NCBI GenBank assembly: GCA_034008185.1
Contig: CM067086.1
Span: 33,811,007 to 33,875,006 of the forward strand
Reading direction: 5' to 3'
From: Gorsachius magnificus
Taxonomy: Eukaryota > Chordata > Aves > Pelecaniformes > Ardeidae
DNA: 64,000 bases
Numbering within the stretch: the stretch's first letter is position 1; each line of letters starts with the position of its first letter. Both the position numbers and the translations under genes were made by a program. The notes beneath the pieces were generated by a model, which saw only the letters and a program-made list of their open reading frames with translations, did no database searches and was not told the DNA's origin. Positions 14,530-27,685 of this stretch are shown here, piece after piece.

Positions 14530-15228
14530 TTGGCAAAGTTAGCGAGAGGGACTTGGGGGTGCTGGTGGATGAAAAGCTGGACGTGAGCCGGCAATGTGCG
14601 TTGGCGGCCCAGAAGGCCAACCGTACCCTGGGCTGCATCAGGAGAAGCATGGCCAGCAGGTCAAGGGAGGTGATTCTGCTCCTCTACTCTGCTCTGGTGA
14701 GACCTCACCTAGAGTACTGCATCCAGCTCTGGAGCCCTCAGCACAAGAAGGACATGGACCTGTTGGAGCGGGTCCAGAGGAGGGCCACAAAAACGATCCG
14801 ACGGCTGGAGCACCTCTCCTATGAGGCCAGGCTGAGGGAGTTGGACTTGTTCAGCCTGGAGAAGAGAAGACTGTGGGGAGACCTGATTGCGGCCTTTCAA
14901 TACCTAAAGGGGGCCTATAGGAGAGATGGGGAAAATCTTTTTAGTAGGGCCAGCTGTGTCAGGACAAGGGGTAATGGTTTTAAACTAAACCAGGGTAGGT
15001 TTAGAATTTCTAAGGAAGAAATTCTTTACAATGAGGGTGGTGAAACACTGGAACAGGTTGCCCAGAGAGGTAGTGGAAGCTCCATCCCTGGAAATATTCA
15101 AGGCCAGGTTGCATGGGGCTCTAACCTGATCTAGTTAGCGGTGTCCCTGCTCACTGCAGGGGGTTGGACTAGATGACCTCTAGGGGTCCCTTCCAACCCA
15201 AAACATTCTATGATTCTATGATTGTATG
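14530..15228 (+). mobile_element. CR1 LINE, 5'-truncated, 3' end intact
   Basis: The sequence encodes the C-terminal end of the CR1 ORF2 reverse transcriptase protein: [12 protein letters not shown], then [18 protein letters not shown], then [10 protein letters not shown] and [19 protein letters not shown]. This part stays open from the left boundary to about 15015, where a small indel shifts the frame; the usual [19 protein letters not shown] block follows in another frame and ends at a TGA near 15128. The 3' tail has the CR1 hallmarks, a GGACTAGATGACCTC-type block and a terminal ATTCTATG repeat. The catalytic RT core and endonuclease are missing because of 5' truncation. The left boundary is approximate. 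The element is dead and antisense to GPHN. Confidence 0.93.
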
Positions 15229-18200
15229 TATTTTAAAAAATATTATTAGCAAGAAAAATTTGTCAGTATACAACAGGAGGGAGAGATTTTGTGGGGTTTT
15301 TTTGTAATGAGGCATTTATCTTTAGATAAAATAGACCCCACCAAGCTCCAACTGGTTTTGTAGAGAAAAGAAATCATTCCTCTGTTCCTCATTTTGCTAC
15401 AGCTTGATAATACTCCAGTTAACGGGGAAAAAAAGGTCATGTGATAGCCTACAAAAAGCTAAAGAAATCAGTATACACCCCAACTCTTCAAATAAACTGA
15501 GCAATAATTAAATGCCTACTACTGCTATTCCATCAGTGGACTTAGGCAGACATATCTCTGTCAAATTCTAGTTACAGTAAAGAAACATAAGCTTTCAGTA
15601 AGAAGACCTTTGACTATGAGGCAGTAAGCTTGTGTTTCATTGTATTTTAGAAGTGCAAGATGTACCACCTAGATCTTTTAAAATCATGGGAAAATACCCG
15701 AGACTGATATTCAGCTTACATATTTTCTCTCTAGTCCACAAACCTCTAGCCCACAAAACATTCTCGTGGACATTTTAAGAATCTAAAAAAGGAAGCACCA
15801 CCTGATCAAGTGAGGACCAAAGGCTACTTGTCCCTTTGCTGCTGCCAGCAGGCCAACTACATTCTCCACTGGCTTTGAACAGAACTGAATTTGCTGTGTC
15901 TTCAAATGAGAATTCCTCTAGATCAGAGACCCGATATTTGGCTTTACTCATGTTACATAAACAATATTAATATATAACATTTCAACCAGAGAAAATTTAA
16001 TTAAATAATTTTTGTGCATCTTTCTCCTCTTCTACTGTTTCATTGATGATAAGCTTTCAAGATAAAATGAGACTAAGTCAACAGGATATGTAAATCACTG
16101 TCACTCTATTCAAGTCAATGGAACTTTGCTGATGGATATAAAATACAGCATCTGGATCTGAAAACAGTACTGTAAAATTACTACCAAATTTTAAAAAGCC
16201 AGAACAAAATTAAAGACCTCTAGGAAAAAAAAAAAACCAAAACCAAAACCCAACCAACAAATAGCTTAATATTTTTAAGAATTAATATCCTAAAATAGGC
16301 TTTATCTGTTATTTTCTAGTGTTAAGGTAGACAAGGAGAAATGAAGTCATTACAGCCAGTTCCTCTAGAAACATTTTTACTTCAAAAGCACAAAACCATG
16401 ATTCTAACCTGTTCAGATTTCATTGAAGTCCTAGAATAATTATATTAATCATGTTTTTCTGCTGCATGGAAATAAAATGTTAGACCAGCTGCCTCCTTAA
16501 GCTTTGCATTAGATCTGGTGCCCTGTCCTCTCCACCTATTTCTTTGTATTTTCTCTTTTAAATACATTTACATTTCTCTCATTAAAATACGTAAGATATC
16601 CTTGGGTCTAGCATACAATTTCTTTCCATCTCTTGCTCCAAAGAGCTCTTGTTTCAATCAGCCCCCTCTCTCTCCCATCTTGGAACTACTTGTTGGACTT
16701 CCTATGCACTGCCCAGTCTTGAAATCATCCCAGTTATAACACTGCTCATCAAAAACTTTGCTTATAATGTTGGAATTTTCTCAAGAGCAGTGTTCATTTC
16801 ACCAGCGCAGAAAAATCTTGCCTCATTCTTTCGCTAAGTTCTTAGTCTTTCACATGTAAATTCATTGATTTTAAGGCCAATAAAGATCATTAACTCATGG
16901 AAAGAATGCCTACAGTGTGTGGCATAGTGCAGAGACCCTACATTTGCCGCAGATACAGGCTTGCAAGTTCATACAGCCACCGTCAGATTAAGACATGCTA
17001 AGTCCAAAAGTTGTACAGATGCATTTTTGTGGCACCACACCTAAGCTAGTGCTACCTGGTATTTCAGTCAGTGAATTGAACACTTACAGACATATCTCCT
17101 TCTGTGGAGGTAACTTAAGCATCTCAATGTCCAAGATGCAAAAATGCCGTAAGTCAGAGTTGCAATGCGCAAGTCACAGAATTTTTGTCAGTTCCTCCTG
17201 TATTTAAAACAAATTCTAGGACTCAAGCTAAACCACCCAGCTTTGATCTGAAGGATTCAAGTGAGAGAAAATACATCATAATTTAATTTGGTAGGGTTTG
17301 CCATGTTTATCATTAAGTATTTATTGTGTGTCTAGTAACTGTTTCTTATTAATCACTTCTGTGAGATAATGTCCCCCATGATACGCAAGAAACCTGCTCA
17401 CAGAATGCACAGCAGTCATGGCTAGCAAAATGGGGTATTTTGTAACTCCAGTAATGTACCATCCTCTAATCTCTGCAAGTAAGTGAACAGGAGAAACAAA
17501 TAGGGATTCCTTGCTGGAATGGAAGGAACTGTTCCCTGATCTTTGGAGATAACTGAGGTTTCTGGGTTACTTATCTTAGTAAATTTTTGCAGACTCTTGC
17601 AATAAAGCCTTATTACAATCATGGGCACTCTACGTTTCTGTCCTCGATTGCTGCTTCACTTAAATAATCAAGTAGAGCAATTCTACATGTGTAATTAATT
17701 ATTTCCTTTTCAGAGTGATGGAATCATCCGTTCATTGACACAATATTATAAAGCATGCTGTTAGCCAGGAATTTAAACCTGAGAAAGACTGCAAGTCTCC
17801 TCCAGTCCTCTTCCTGCTACTGTACGCTGCTCTTGCACACAGATATCGAGGCTATGAGTAACGCTTTTAGCTGGAGCAGAAGTACTACACAGCACACAAA
17901 AATGGTCACTGTGGACCAGATTAAATGCCTACACAGAAGAGCTGAACGCTTGTAGACTGTTCCTTTCCTATGATGCTACAGTCCTATGGTATTTCTTGTC
18001 TTTCTTTTTGTCCTATTTTTGCCATCACTTTGCTACAAGAATGTAACAATAGTCCCATGTGTTTATGCATCCAAAATGATTAGAACACAATTCTGCAAAT
18101 AAATACTCTGGTGCTTATTCCTGGAATTAACACGTATAACTTTTTTCTTATCAATATGTGATTTCCTTCATAGTACAAGGACTGTAAAAATGATTCCCAG

Positions 18201-21200
18201 CATGTATGCATACTTTTCATACACCCTAACCACTGGAATACGACATGTACACTATTACCATTTAAAACATTAATTAGGAAAGAATAGGGAAATGCTAAAA
18301 AGAATACAAACAGGCAGGTTTTCATAAAGAATCCATACATAACTTTTCCATTCTATATTCAGTATTGAAACTCGTTAAGTAATTCTATAGTTAACAAAGA
18401 TGTTTGGTATTCTGGCACATGCTACATTTTTCTAGCACAGTGTAACCTTGAAATCATTTTGCCTTATATGCACCACTAATCACATATGAAGGACCATTTA
18501 AAATGTTAAAATTTAATTGAAATTACTGAACAAATATCAATGTTAAATATGAAATTTAATTATGAAATAATATACATTTATTAACATCGGACTTTGAAAC
18601 AGATTTAAGTTAGTATAAGATGTTTTACAGACATGCATTCTATCCAGAAGTTCTCAAAACAACTTTACGTGACTGAGATGATCATTGTGGCTTCTGGGAG
18701 AAACTACTGACAGTGCTTATAAATGCACAAGTCTGTGTTCTCCAGCACAGATCTCCTCAAAAGTACAAGCTTTGTAAAATTATATAACGTCTATATTTGC
18801 AAATAAATTCTGTTTACTCTAGGACAGTATATTTTAAAATGCAAGGAAAAAACATAACAGTATGTTCTTGAAGCTATAACTTTCCTTAGCAATCCAAGTC
18901 AAGTAAGAAGAATTGTTGTATTAAATTATATTTTAGATATCAATTTTATTTTCTTTCACACTTAGTGGTCTCATGCTAAAAGAGCTAAAAAGGTGTCTCA
19001 GAATTTTCATTTATGATTATCTGACATCATCATAATGAAGCAATTATAATGAATGAGAATATGGGAAAACGTATCAAAGAAGAGAAAGTCTGCATAGTCG
19101 CAGATTTGCTAAGAAAACTGGATGTCATTTTGACCACCAAGTATTGGGAATTGACACGTTAAGATCTCATAACAACCTTTGCTTAGTCATATGGCCTGAA
19201 CCACTCCAGACCCCAGCTCACTAAAGATTATCCCTGACATTATGGCACAAAAGAGCATACGTAACTGCATGAATCGGAAATTCACATCACAGCACACAAA
19301 TATAAAGCAGGAAAAAATAAAAAGAAAATGTAAAAGTAACCCAATTGCTCCTCATTGTTGTATTATTTAGGAGTTTGAATATTCTCTATTCAGCTGACCA
19401 TGGCTCATGTATTTAACAGGGAAAATCAAGTACTGAGGACCATGCAAGAACATGAATACTGATAAAATAAAAACACTGAAGGAAAGATAAAGAGCTGAGT
19501 TCAACATTCAGTTTGAAAAAGAGGGAAGGCCTTAGAAATGTTAATATATTCTTGAATTTAATATTTTTTCCCCTATTTCTTGTGAAGGTTTTATTTCTTA
19601 TGCTCACAATCTTTCTCTTATTGCTTGAAAGCTTCGCTGAAACGTAGAGACATGGAGATATGTGTGGAGCAATAACTTTGCAAGTAATCAATCTCAAAGT
19701 GATTTAAGAATATCAGAAAATGAAATAGTAAACACTATGAAAATACACTTGACATTTTCTATTACCTCCACCCTTTTTTTCCTTCCCCCACCAATAAAAG
19801 GCAGAAAACAAATGTTAGGATTATGTTCAGAGTGTAATCACTGTAGTCAAGAGACTTGGATGAAATGCAAGTATGTATGTATGTCAATGTGTCTAAATAA
19901 ACCTTTTCATCATTTGAGATTTTACTGAACATATTTAGTAGTCTTTTGAAGATTCTACAGGAATATTTGCAGTTTTCAGCATCTCAGTTGTTTTGCATTG
20001 TTGTTTTTCTAAATACTAAGCTAATGTATTAGAGAAGTCATAAAAATGCAACTATTTTACTGAAATGCAGAACTAAAGGAAGAAAGTGATTAAAATGTAC
20101 TCTGTAAATGGCTTACTTTTTAAAAGGAAGTTTAATTATAGGCATTTTCCATTTGCAATAAATTGCAGCTATCAAATATTTCAAGGTTCAACATACCTAT
20201 GCAGCCTGTAACGTAACCTTTTTAAAAAAAGTACTTCACATCTTCTAAAAGCTACTATTCATGATAATTATCCCTAAAATGGGGGGGGGGGGGGGGAAGT
20301 AGGCACTGAAGTGCAATGCTCAACAGAGATCATCTATGCAAATAAGTAGGGAAATTCAAGCAGAGAGATGTGCAGTCACTGAAGTGTTTGCTGGTCAAAC
20401 CACCAGGACTGGCAGTGCCAATGCTGAACTAGTCTGCTTTTTAAGGGGAAAAAAAATAAAATTCTACCTATCATGCTGGAGAAAGGTAAAGACAAGTACA
20501 GGCCACATAGAAGATTGACTCCACAAAATAAAAATGTCGTTTTAAATGTTTTGTGCTGATTTTCTCTCAGAAAGACAAAGGAGAGATTCTTCATTCAAGC
20601 TAACTACCTTGACATATTAGTCTTAGTATAAACAAGAAAAATTGTGATTTTGTTTTATGATTTAATAAATAGAATTAAAATCTACAAGGAGTTCTAGATC
20701 AGATGCAAACCATGAGTCTATATGGGACGCAAGGCACAAGACTTGTTTCCTTCTCTATGAAAATCTGTTCCCATCTACTGTTGGTACCACTGGTATCCTC
20801 CTAGAGTGCATGCTAAGGTCTTGAAATCACGGCTACTCACTGGAAAGGACCGGTCACTCCAGCACAACAGTTTTCTTTAGGTGCCTGGAGGAAGGGATGG
20901 AACTTAGAGCTGTCAGAAGAGTCAGGTATTTTCCAAACATGTCTGTTTCTTGAAACAACTTTCCTGTCCTATCCTTGGCAGATACATACAGTGTGCGGGC
21001 ATACATGCGCACAAGCTCGTCTTTACATAACAAAAAAGTACTAGCAAAAGCACCAAAGTTCAATGTGTCTCATTTCTGTCTTGCGTAGAAGACCTTTCTC
21101 TAAAATATGTTTACTTACTGAAATAAATATTACAGTAGTTATAGAACCTCTATGTATTTCTTAAGAATTTATTTGAAATCCATTAAAAATTAAATAAAAG

Positions 21201-22724
21201 AAAACCATAATGCCTCCTTGCCAGTATTGCTTTTCCCAGTGAGAATCTTGACATCTAATATATATTCCTCTGATTATTCCTACAATAACACAAGCTAAAA
21301 TAGCAATTGGAATGAAAAGGGAAAAAAGCATAAAACCAACTAAATTAATCCAATACTGCTCACTAATAATAGATAAACAATTTGTCTCTCTCTCTCTCTT
21401 TTTTTAAAAAAATTGAAGCAGCACTTCAAAGACCTGTTATCACAAGATATAAATGCTTGGGTTTGGAGCCATAAACTTCAGATTAATTGTGCAGAACGAG
21501 ACTGCTTTTTCCACATTTTCTCCCCCTTTGCATAGATTAATGTTCATCTAAGGTTGTTTAAAAGACTGTTTACTTCGGGGTTTCTTCTCAGAATATGAAA
21601 AGGCAGCTTGATATTACACACAAGTCAGTAACTTCCTAAAACTAGAATTCTTTACAATATTTTATCTATGTGCATCTAGATCTACAGCACATGTATCTCA
21701 TGCACCACAGATCAGAAGTTTCACTGAACATTGCTGGTTGTAACTAAGCCCAGATAAGCAACATCTTAATCTTATCGAAAACATAAAAAAGGCAAAGCCA
21801 CAGAAAACCAACTGTGTATTTCTTTGAGCTGCCAAGACAACTCTAATGGCTTCAACTCTAAACTTCTTTACCAGAAACTGGTAATGTCCATCATATAGGC
21901 AAAGGTGATATGTCTCAGAGAACTCCAAGTACAAACACGTAAGAATCATATTTCTGTAATAGCCCTCAACTCACATAATCTCCACGTCTTAGAAATGATA
22001 CTTGAAAATAACCACTTGCAGAATTTGCAGGTATGTATTTGCATGCAGAGACATCTCCAGTTAATGCCAGGCTTTACCCTGCATCTGCTTGTTCTGTTTA
22101 ATGGGCAGGAAATGCAGCGGATTAAAAAAAAATGACTACAAGGCTTCTGCAATTAAAAAAACCAAACACACGAGGAACCCAGCTGTGGAAAAAAATGTTT
22201 AAACTCAAATGTTTGCTTTTCTGTACCTATGAAGTTTTAAAAAACAATATAATTTTAAAAATAGAATCAATTCTTACAGAACCCAGTCCAGTTTCTAGCT
22301 TAATTTTCTTATAGTAAATATGATCTTACATGTTACTTCATACACTTAATTACACTTATGCGAGACATCATTTCCTTTTACTTTTAAAATAATCTTACAA
22401 CTTGTATAATTTCAGGTTTTGGTGTAGCTCTCAATGGAAATGACAAATTGAACAGAGTGAAAATATTCAAATATCTCGAAGAGGTAAGGATGGGGGGGAA
22501 AGGCAAGAGATGAAACCATTAGAGAGACAGGGAGCTGCTCAGTGTAATGCAGTTTGTGGTATAAATTCTCCCGTGTGTGTATTGTTCATGCATATCATCC
22601 ATAGAGCCAATGAATGAACTCATTTTTAAAATAAAATCTAGTGCTTTACCTGTGGAAATACAGTAAAGAAAATTTACCTACCAACGAACGGCTGCTGTAC
22701 TTTGAGATACTTAGTCCATACATA
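15229..22724. other. Intronic stretch with no recognised feature
   Basis: This is AT-rich intron sequence. The only items I can name are a G16 tract at 20281-20296 and a short TC run near 21384. No exon, RNA gene or clear repeat was seen. Confidence 0.7.
20281..20296. repeat. G16 homopolymer
   Basis: Sixteen consecutive G residues follow an AT-rich stretch. It is a simple repeat and possibly variable in length. Confidence 0.9.
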
Positions 22725-22913
22725 TACTCTAAGAGTGGGTGGGCCGGTGGCCTGCCCCGGAGTGTCCCGGGAGGGGTGCTCTAGCTCCTCCCCTCTTCCT
22801 GCTTGAGGCATGACACACAGGGCAGAGAGCATCCGCCACCACTTCAGTTCCTCTTAAATGCACAATCAAACCTGAAAGAGATTCAGAAAGAGGGGAAAGG
22901 CAGGTAGGAGACT

Positions 22914-22993
22914 AATGTACATGCAGACTGTACCTCTCAAAGAACACCAGTTACTGACCAGTAACCTTTCTTCTTTGAGTCTGCATGTACATT
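22914..22993. repeat. 80 bp inverted repeat (hairpin)
   Basis: AATGTACATGCAGACT at 22914-22929 is matched by its exact reverse complement at 22978-22993. Inside, CAAAGAA (22938-22944) pairs with TTCTTTG (22971-22977), and AGTTACTG pairs with CAGTAACC at seven of eight positions. The structure sits in the terminal region of the DIRS-like relic, and similar AGTTACTG/CAGTAAC hairpins occur, from memory, in reptile copies of that family. Confidence 0.85.
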
Positions 22994-23109
22994 CCCGCAA
23001 CGACTCACTCTGAACAGTTACCTTTGCCTTTTACCACCCAGGAGAAGGCCTGAGGACTCCCACAAACAACTGCAGCATCGCTCCACTGAAGGCTGAAACA
23101 GCCCTGGAT

Positions 23110-23433
23110 ACTCTTAGACTAACGTAATGCCGGGTGAAAGCAAAGACAGAACTCCAGCTGGCCTTAAGGCAAATGTCCAAATACCACACAATACAGATAC
23201 TAAGTTTGCCCAGAGATCTAGCAGAATTTGCTTTGACCACAGGGCAGGGGCGGGGGAGAAGTTCCTCGAGTCCACACAGAGCCAGAAAGCCATCTGAACA
23301 ATCGTGTGAAGTCAGCTGAACTTCTGGATATTCCCACAGTGCAACAAGCAAAGAAACAAACTAAAAGACTTGGACCTGTGAAGAGAAATGGTAAAGCCCT
23401 TATGAAATCAAGAATGTGAAGTATAAAATTCAA
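23110..23433 (-). pseudogene. Decayed tyrosine recombinase C-terminal domain
   Basis: This is the best preserved coding piece of the DIRS-like relic. Two overlapping minus-strand frames (23433-23218 and 23351-23031) together cover the domain, so at least one frameshift has occurred. The tail reads ASWSSVFAFTRHY; recombinases of this group usually have an ATWSSxHTFxxHY-type motif. The final tyrosine is kept, but the histidine before TF is replaced by phenylalanine, and the usual AHSTR block upstream is not recognisable. No activity is expected. Confidence 0.6.
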
Positions 23434-25910
23434 TCAAAGAAGCATAAGATCTGGAAATGAGTACTGGAGAACTAATTGCCTGGCTACTCTGGATCTTTGG
23501 CACCATTTCAAGAAGGAATTTTGGATGACTGAAGAACAGATACTCCGCCCTTAGAAAGGTAGTGTGTAAAATGGCAGTCTTAAGGACCTGTACACTTCAG
23601 CAGCTGGTGAGGAACTGGCACCAGATGTGCTGCTTTCATAGACACAAGCAGAAAGGGTAGGAACTGAAGAGCTCAAAAGGGGAGAAGGAACCACTATAAT
23701 GCACTGGTTTTCCAAGACTATTCAGTCCTGAACAATTCAGTGCATCCCGATCAGCTCTGTTAGGAAGCTATGAGTTGTGAGGTCTGAGAACATGAGTGTA
23801 CTCAACCAGAGTGAGCAACCTGGTACCCTCACCACACAGAAAGGAACCAAAGGAACTACACGTAACAAATAACCTAAAAGAGCTGAGATCAAAGCAGCAA
23901 CAAACACATTGTACAGTCTTCTCATAGAGTATGCATGTCTAGATGATATTTTCATGCTACTGGCTGTCATTACTCTGGAGAGTAGCAAGAACTGACTCCC
24001 CTATTAACATTTTGACAGGGAAGGTCCTGAGATTGCCACAGATTGAAGAAGAGCTAAAATACATTGTCTAAAGATACTACAAAAGACATCTCACAGAGCA
24101 GCATATGTATACACCCACTGTCAGAACAGAGTGAAATTACCCCCAAAATAACAAGTCTATCTATACTGAATACTTCTCTATGTGTGTGCCAGTTCTGCTA
24201 ACTTACAACTGATATACCATAAAAGGAGAAGAAGCATCTTGCAAGCCTAATCCAAGCAAAACTGCTGTACGGCTTTATTAAGCCAGACAGCTGAATGAAA
24301 TGCCAAAGCAATGAGTATATTTTATAGCAAAAGCACATACAGTATTGCAAAGAACAGACTTACTTAGGTCCCCTAAAGAACACCCCTAACGGAAACTGCA
24401 AGATTCACTTGTGTCCTCACAGAAATTTCCTTGGGGAAGTCTAGCTCATCAAATTCTAAAGAATATACTAAAATGGGCCTGGGTGGAATCTCAGTTATTC
24501 TCTCTCTCTATCCAGTTCAGGATTATTTTGGCATTCCTGACAGACACCGATCTAAAAAAAAACAAACTCTTAAAGATCAGTAAATGTTTTACTTTTGGAC
24601 AAATGACCATTGGAACAACAGGTGAATAAACTGGTTTAAATTAAAATCTGAACTTTTGGAAGAAATGTAGAGATTTGGTCTAAAGTATCACTTTTGTCTT
24701 ACAAAGGACTGTAAATTGAGTCAAAGCCACTTACATCAGGGCTCACCGTCTTCTGTATGCAACAAAGAACATTGTTATGCCAAACAAGTAAGACTGTGAA
24801 GAATCACATTAATATTCCAAATTTGAGTTAATTCTTCAACTTAAAATGGAAGTCTGATAATCACTGTAGGATGAAGAGAATTTACATGCTACCAAACTGG
24901 TGGATGAAGTGCTGAAATAGCTGCTGGATGTATACTAGGCTCATGAGTTTCCAGTAACTCCAATATTCTAGAGTACTGAAAAACAAAGCCCTCACGGAAG
25001 ATGGATTCCTCCTGAAGTGAAACCATTTCCATTTTGTAGCACATGTAAAGGTTATGGACTGTTTCCTACCCTGAACTAAAATGTTCTGTATGTTTAAGTA
25101 GTCAAATGTTATTACACTTCACTGTATCAAAACTGAGGCCTGAATGATGCATGTGTCTATTGGTCTGAACGATCAGTGTGGGAAAAAAATGTAGAATGAT
25201 TAGAACAGATGCTCGCAAGCTCATAAATGCCACGTACTGATACTGTTCAAGCCAGAACAGAGTGACTGTGGTGCCTCAGACACTGCTTTTTTTCAATCAC
25301 AACAGGATAAGCGTAGTGGTAGATAACCACAGACCTGAAATGCATGGAAATGAAAAGACATCTCCCTATCAACTCGGATGCTTCTCCCCTCTAGAGAAGA
25401 AATCTTCATATTTCTTGATGTTATCAACCACAGATTAGTCTTTGGTGAATAACAGTGTCAGTACAATTGCCTATTTAGATATTCAGAGAAGTATCTGTTA
25501 AGAAGATGTGGCAGTATATTTTGAAGATCCTGAAGATAACGGATTGTAACAATTATTTTATGGCAATTTTATGGCACAACAGTTCCATACATTGAGTCAT
25601 TACATAATGGATGGATTTAGCACCTCCCTGCTTGCTCATGCAGTGCACTGTGATGGGATACTCACTCCAAAATCATTGTTCTGATCATCAGTGTATGGAT
25701 ACAGAGCAGCACTCCAATTTTGCCTAGCAACATTTACTAGAAGATGCCACTCTTTTGCAATGAAGAAGCCATCCTTACCGACATCTCTACATATTTGTAG
25801 TCGATCCCCCTATCAACTGAGAGATTTTAAGATTACTGTCTACCAGCTGTATTCATACTCTAAATGTAAAATGTTTCCAGCCAGCTAGTGCGTGTACAGG
25901 CCACATGACC

Positions 25911-26730
25911 TAACAACTAAAGGCATGACCTTATTGTGATCTACAATTGTCCTGTCACTGTTCAGACTGTTTCAGAGAAGTGTTCTTTTGCCCTGATGAA
26001 GCCTACCAAACCAGCAACAGCATCTCTTTCCTGAATATAAATTAGATGGGAATTCTCTGTGTTCATCCTCCTACCGTGGGTTAAATAAAAAAGTATTTGT
26101 AGAGAACCCTGAATGTTATATATGAGTTGATGGAGAAAGGGTTCTTGTACAAACCAGGTCACTACATGTGAGTATGCAAAGATACTTATTTTTCCCCAGG
26201 CAAAATTATTACCATGGCCAAATAAGGAACAAATTACGAAGTACCATTTTTAGATGGTAAATGATCTTCCAGGTCTACTAATCAATGCCAGAGTTAGCTT
26301 CCAGAAGATAATAAACCATCAGGAAGAAAGACTCTTCATCCAAAACTAAGCAGTGTCCTTTATTTCTCCAAATATAAGGAAGGTATGGATATCCTGCTCT
26401 GACATATTCTTCTGATAAAGATATAGAAACAATGAAGGGAAAGGTATACACAAGAAAGGAAAGAAGATTGAAGTATTCTGGAACTGATTAAACTGTCTGC
26501 ACTTCTCCATTATCTGTTGAGCAGGAGTAATCTTGGAGACCCTGCAAATGGTTCTCAAAAGGGATAAGGAAAGGATAAAAATCAGTTGAGATTCATTGAA
26601 GGTTCTTAATGCAAACAACATGTTGACAGCTGTTGGAGGCAATGAAAAATAAATAACGCTGATCATTACAGAAAAAAGTCTTCTCCCTATGAGCCCTTGC
26701 TTTTTTCTTACACAGATAAAGCACAACAGA
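25911..26730 (-). mobile_element. Possible upstream part of the DIRS-like relic
   Basis: A 126-codon minus-strand frame (26726-26346) contains SLPPTAVNMLFAL followed about 15 residues later by LSLSLLRTI. The spacing and character resemble the linker between reverse transcriptase and RNase H in DIRS proteins (FLPxxR...LxLLGxM...). The similarity is weak, and the reverse transcriptase catalytic motif was not found between here and the LTR at 27489. Confidence 0.28.
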
Positions 26731-27483
26731 ATAACAATAAAATAAACTAGTAATAGGCTGCCTTGCTGATTAGGTTATCGTTTATTCCTGAACTCTGGAG
26801 TATAAGTATCCAAAAACTAAAATGATGGCACTTATAAGACAATCCATTACTGAACAAAAAAGGCCATTCTCTTCATAGGGAAGACATTTTCAGGATTCAG
26901 TCTATGCAGAATCTCTCTTACTTGGGTGAAAGCTGTTACCATAGAATTTGATGAGCTACCTTTGGCTTCCACTGCAGCTCACAGAGGTGTCTTAGCATTA
27001 GCTGATCCCACTGCAATCAAAGATTTCAACTGATTATTGTATTTGGGAGAAAACTCGATGCAGAACAACTCACATTAGAAATACTTCTTCCCCTAATAGC
27101 TGAAACTTTCTGGACATTTCTCTTTTGGCACATTTTTAAAAGATGTTCATTTTTTCTTGATACATACTAACAACAAAAATACTTGGAATCAGGTGGTAAT
27201 AAAAGCATTCAAAATCCTAAAGAGATTTCAAAATCACCTTCCAGCTGTTTCTGCCGTTGGTATAAAGGAAGCTAAAATCTACCAGGATACTAAGGTTGTT
27301 CAAACATGCCTTTATGGGTATTAGAAATCTCTCAGGCAAAATAATACGCAGAATGTCAAACAACCTACAGCTTTTTGCAGAATTCTTGTGTATTCTCTGT
27401 ATTGTAATCTCCACTGTTTCCAAGGTACTAAGTTCTTGGAAATTATTTTGTGCTATACAGAAAGATATGCTAACACTATATGA

Positions 27484-27488
27484 CAAGG
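27484..27488. repeat. Target-site duplication, left copy
   Basis: CAAGG lies immediately before the LTR at 27489 and is repeated exactly at 28557-28561. Confidence 0.92.
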
Positions 27489-27676
27489 TGTATTGGGTTT
27501 GCGTGGCAAGGTTTTGGTAGTGGTGGGGGTAGTGGGGCTACAGGGATGGCTTCTGCAAGATGCTACCAGAAGCTTCTCCTGTATCGAACAGAGCCAATGC
27601 CAGATGCCTCCAAGACAGACCTGCCACTGGCCAAGGCCGAGCCCATCAGCAATGGGGGCAGCGCCTCTGGGATAAC

Positions 27677-27685
27677 ATATTTAAG
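27677..27685 (+). promoter_or_regulatory. TATA-like element of the LTR
   Basis: ATATTTAAG sits in U3 about 190 bp into the LTR and upstream of the polyadenylation signal, in the position expected for an LTR core promoter. Activity is unknown. Confidence 0.45.

Larger units (their letters stand above)
22725..25910 (-). mobile_element. DIRS-like tyrosine-recombinase retrotransposon relic
   Basis: Three decayed pieces lie in the order expected for a DIRS element read on the minus strand. (1) At 25613-25639 the frame gives MSKQGGAKS, preceded by PITVHC; this resembles the conserved YVNKQGGARS block near the end of the DIRS RNase H domain. (2) About 70 codons further on, at 25390-25404, comes DFFSR, where DIRS proteins have a DLFAxxxNxKCxxFCSR-type block. 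(3) At 23433-23124, in two frames, are pieces like the recombinase C-terminus: IRALPF, then SSADFTRLFRWLSG, then DICLKASWSSVFAFTRHY, which ends in the position of the catalytic tyrosine (codon at 23124-23126). Below 23000 lies a GC-rich terminal region with a hairpin. Many stops and indels make it non-functional. Comparison is with turtle-type DIRS copies from memory. The upper boundary is uncertain. Confidence 0.66.
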
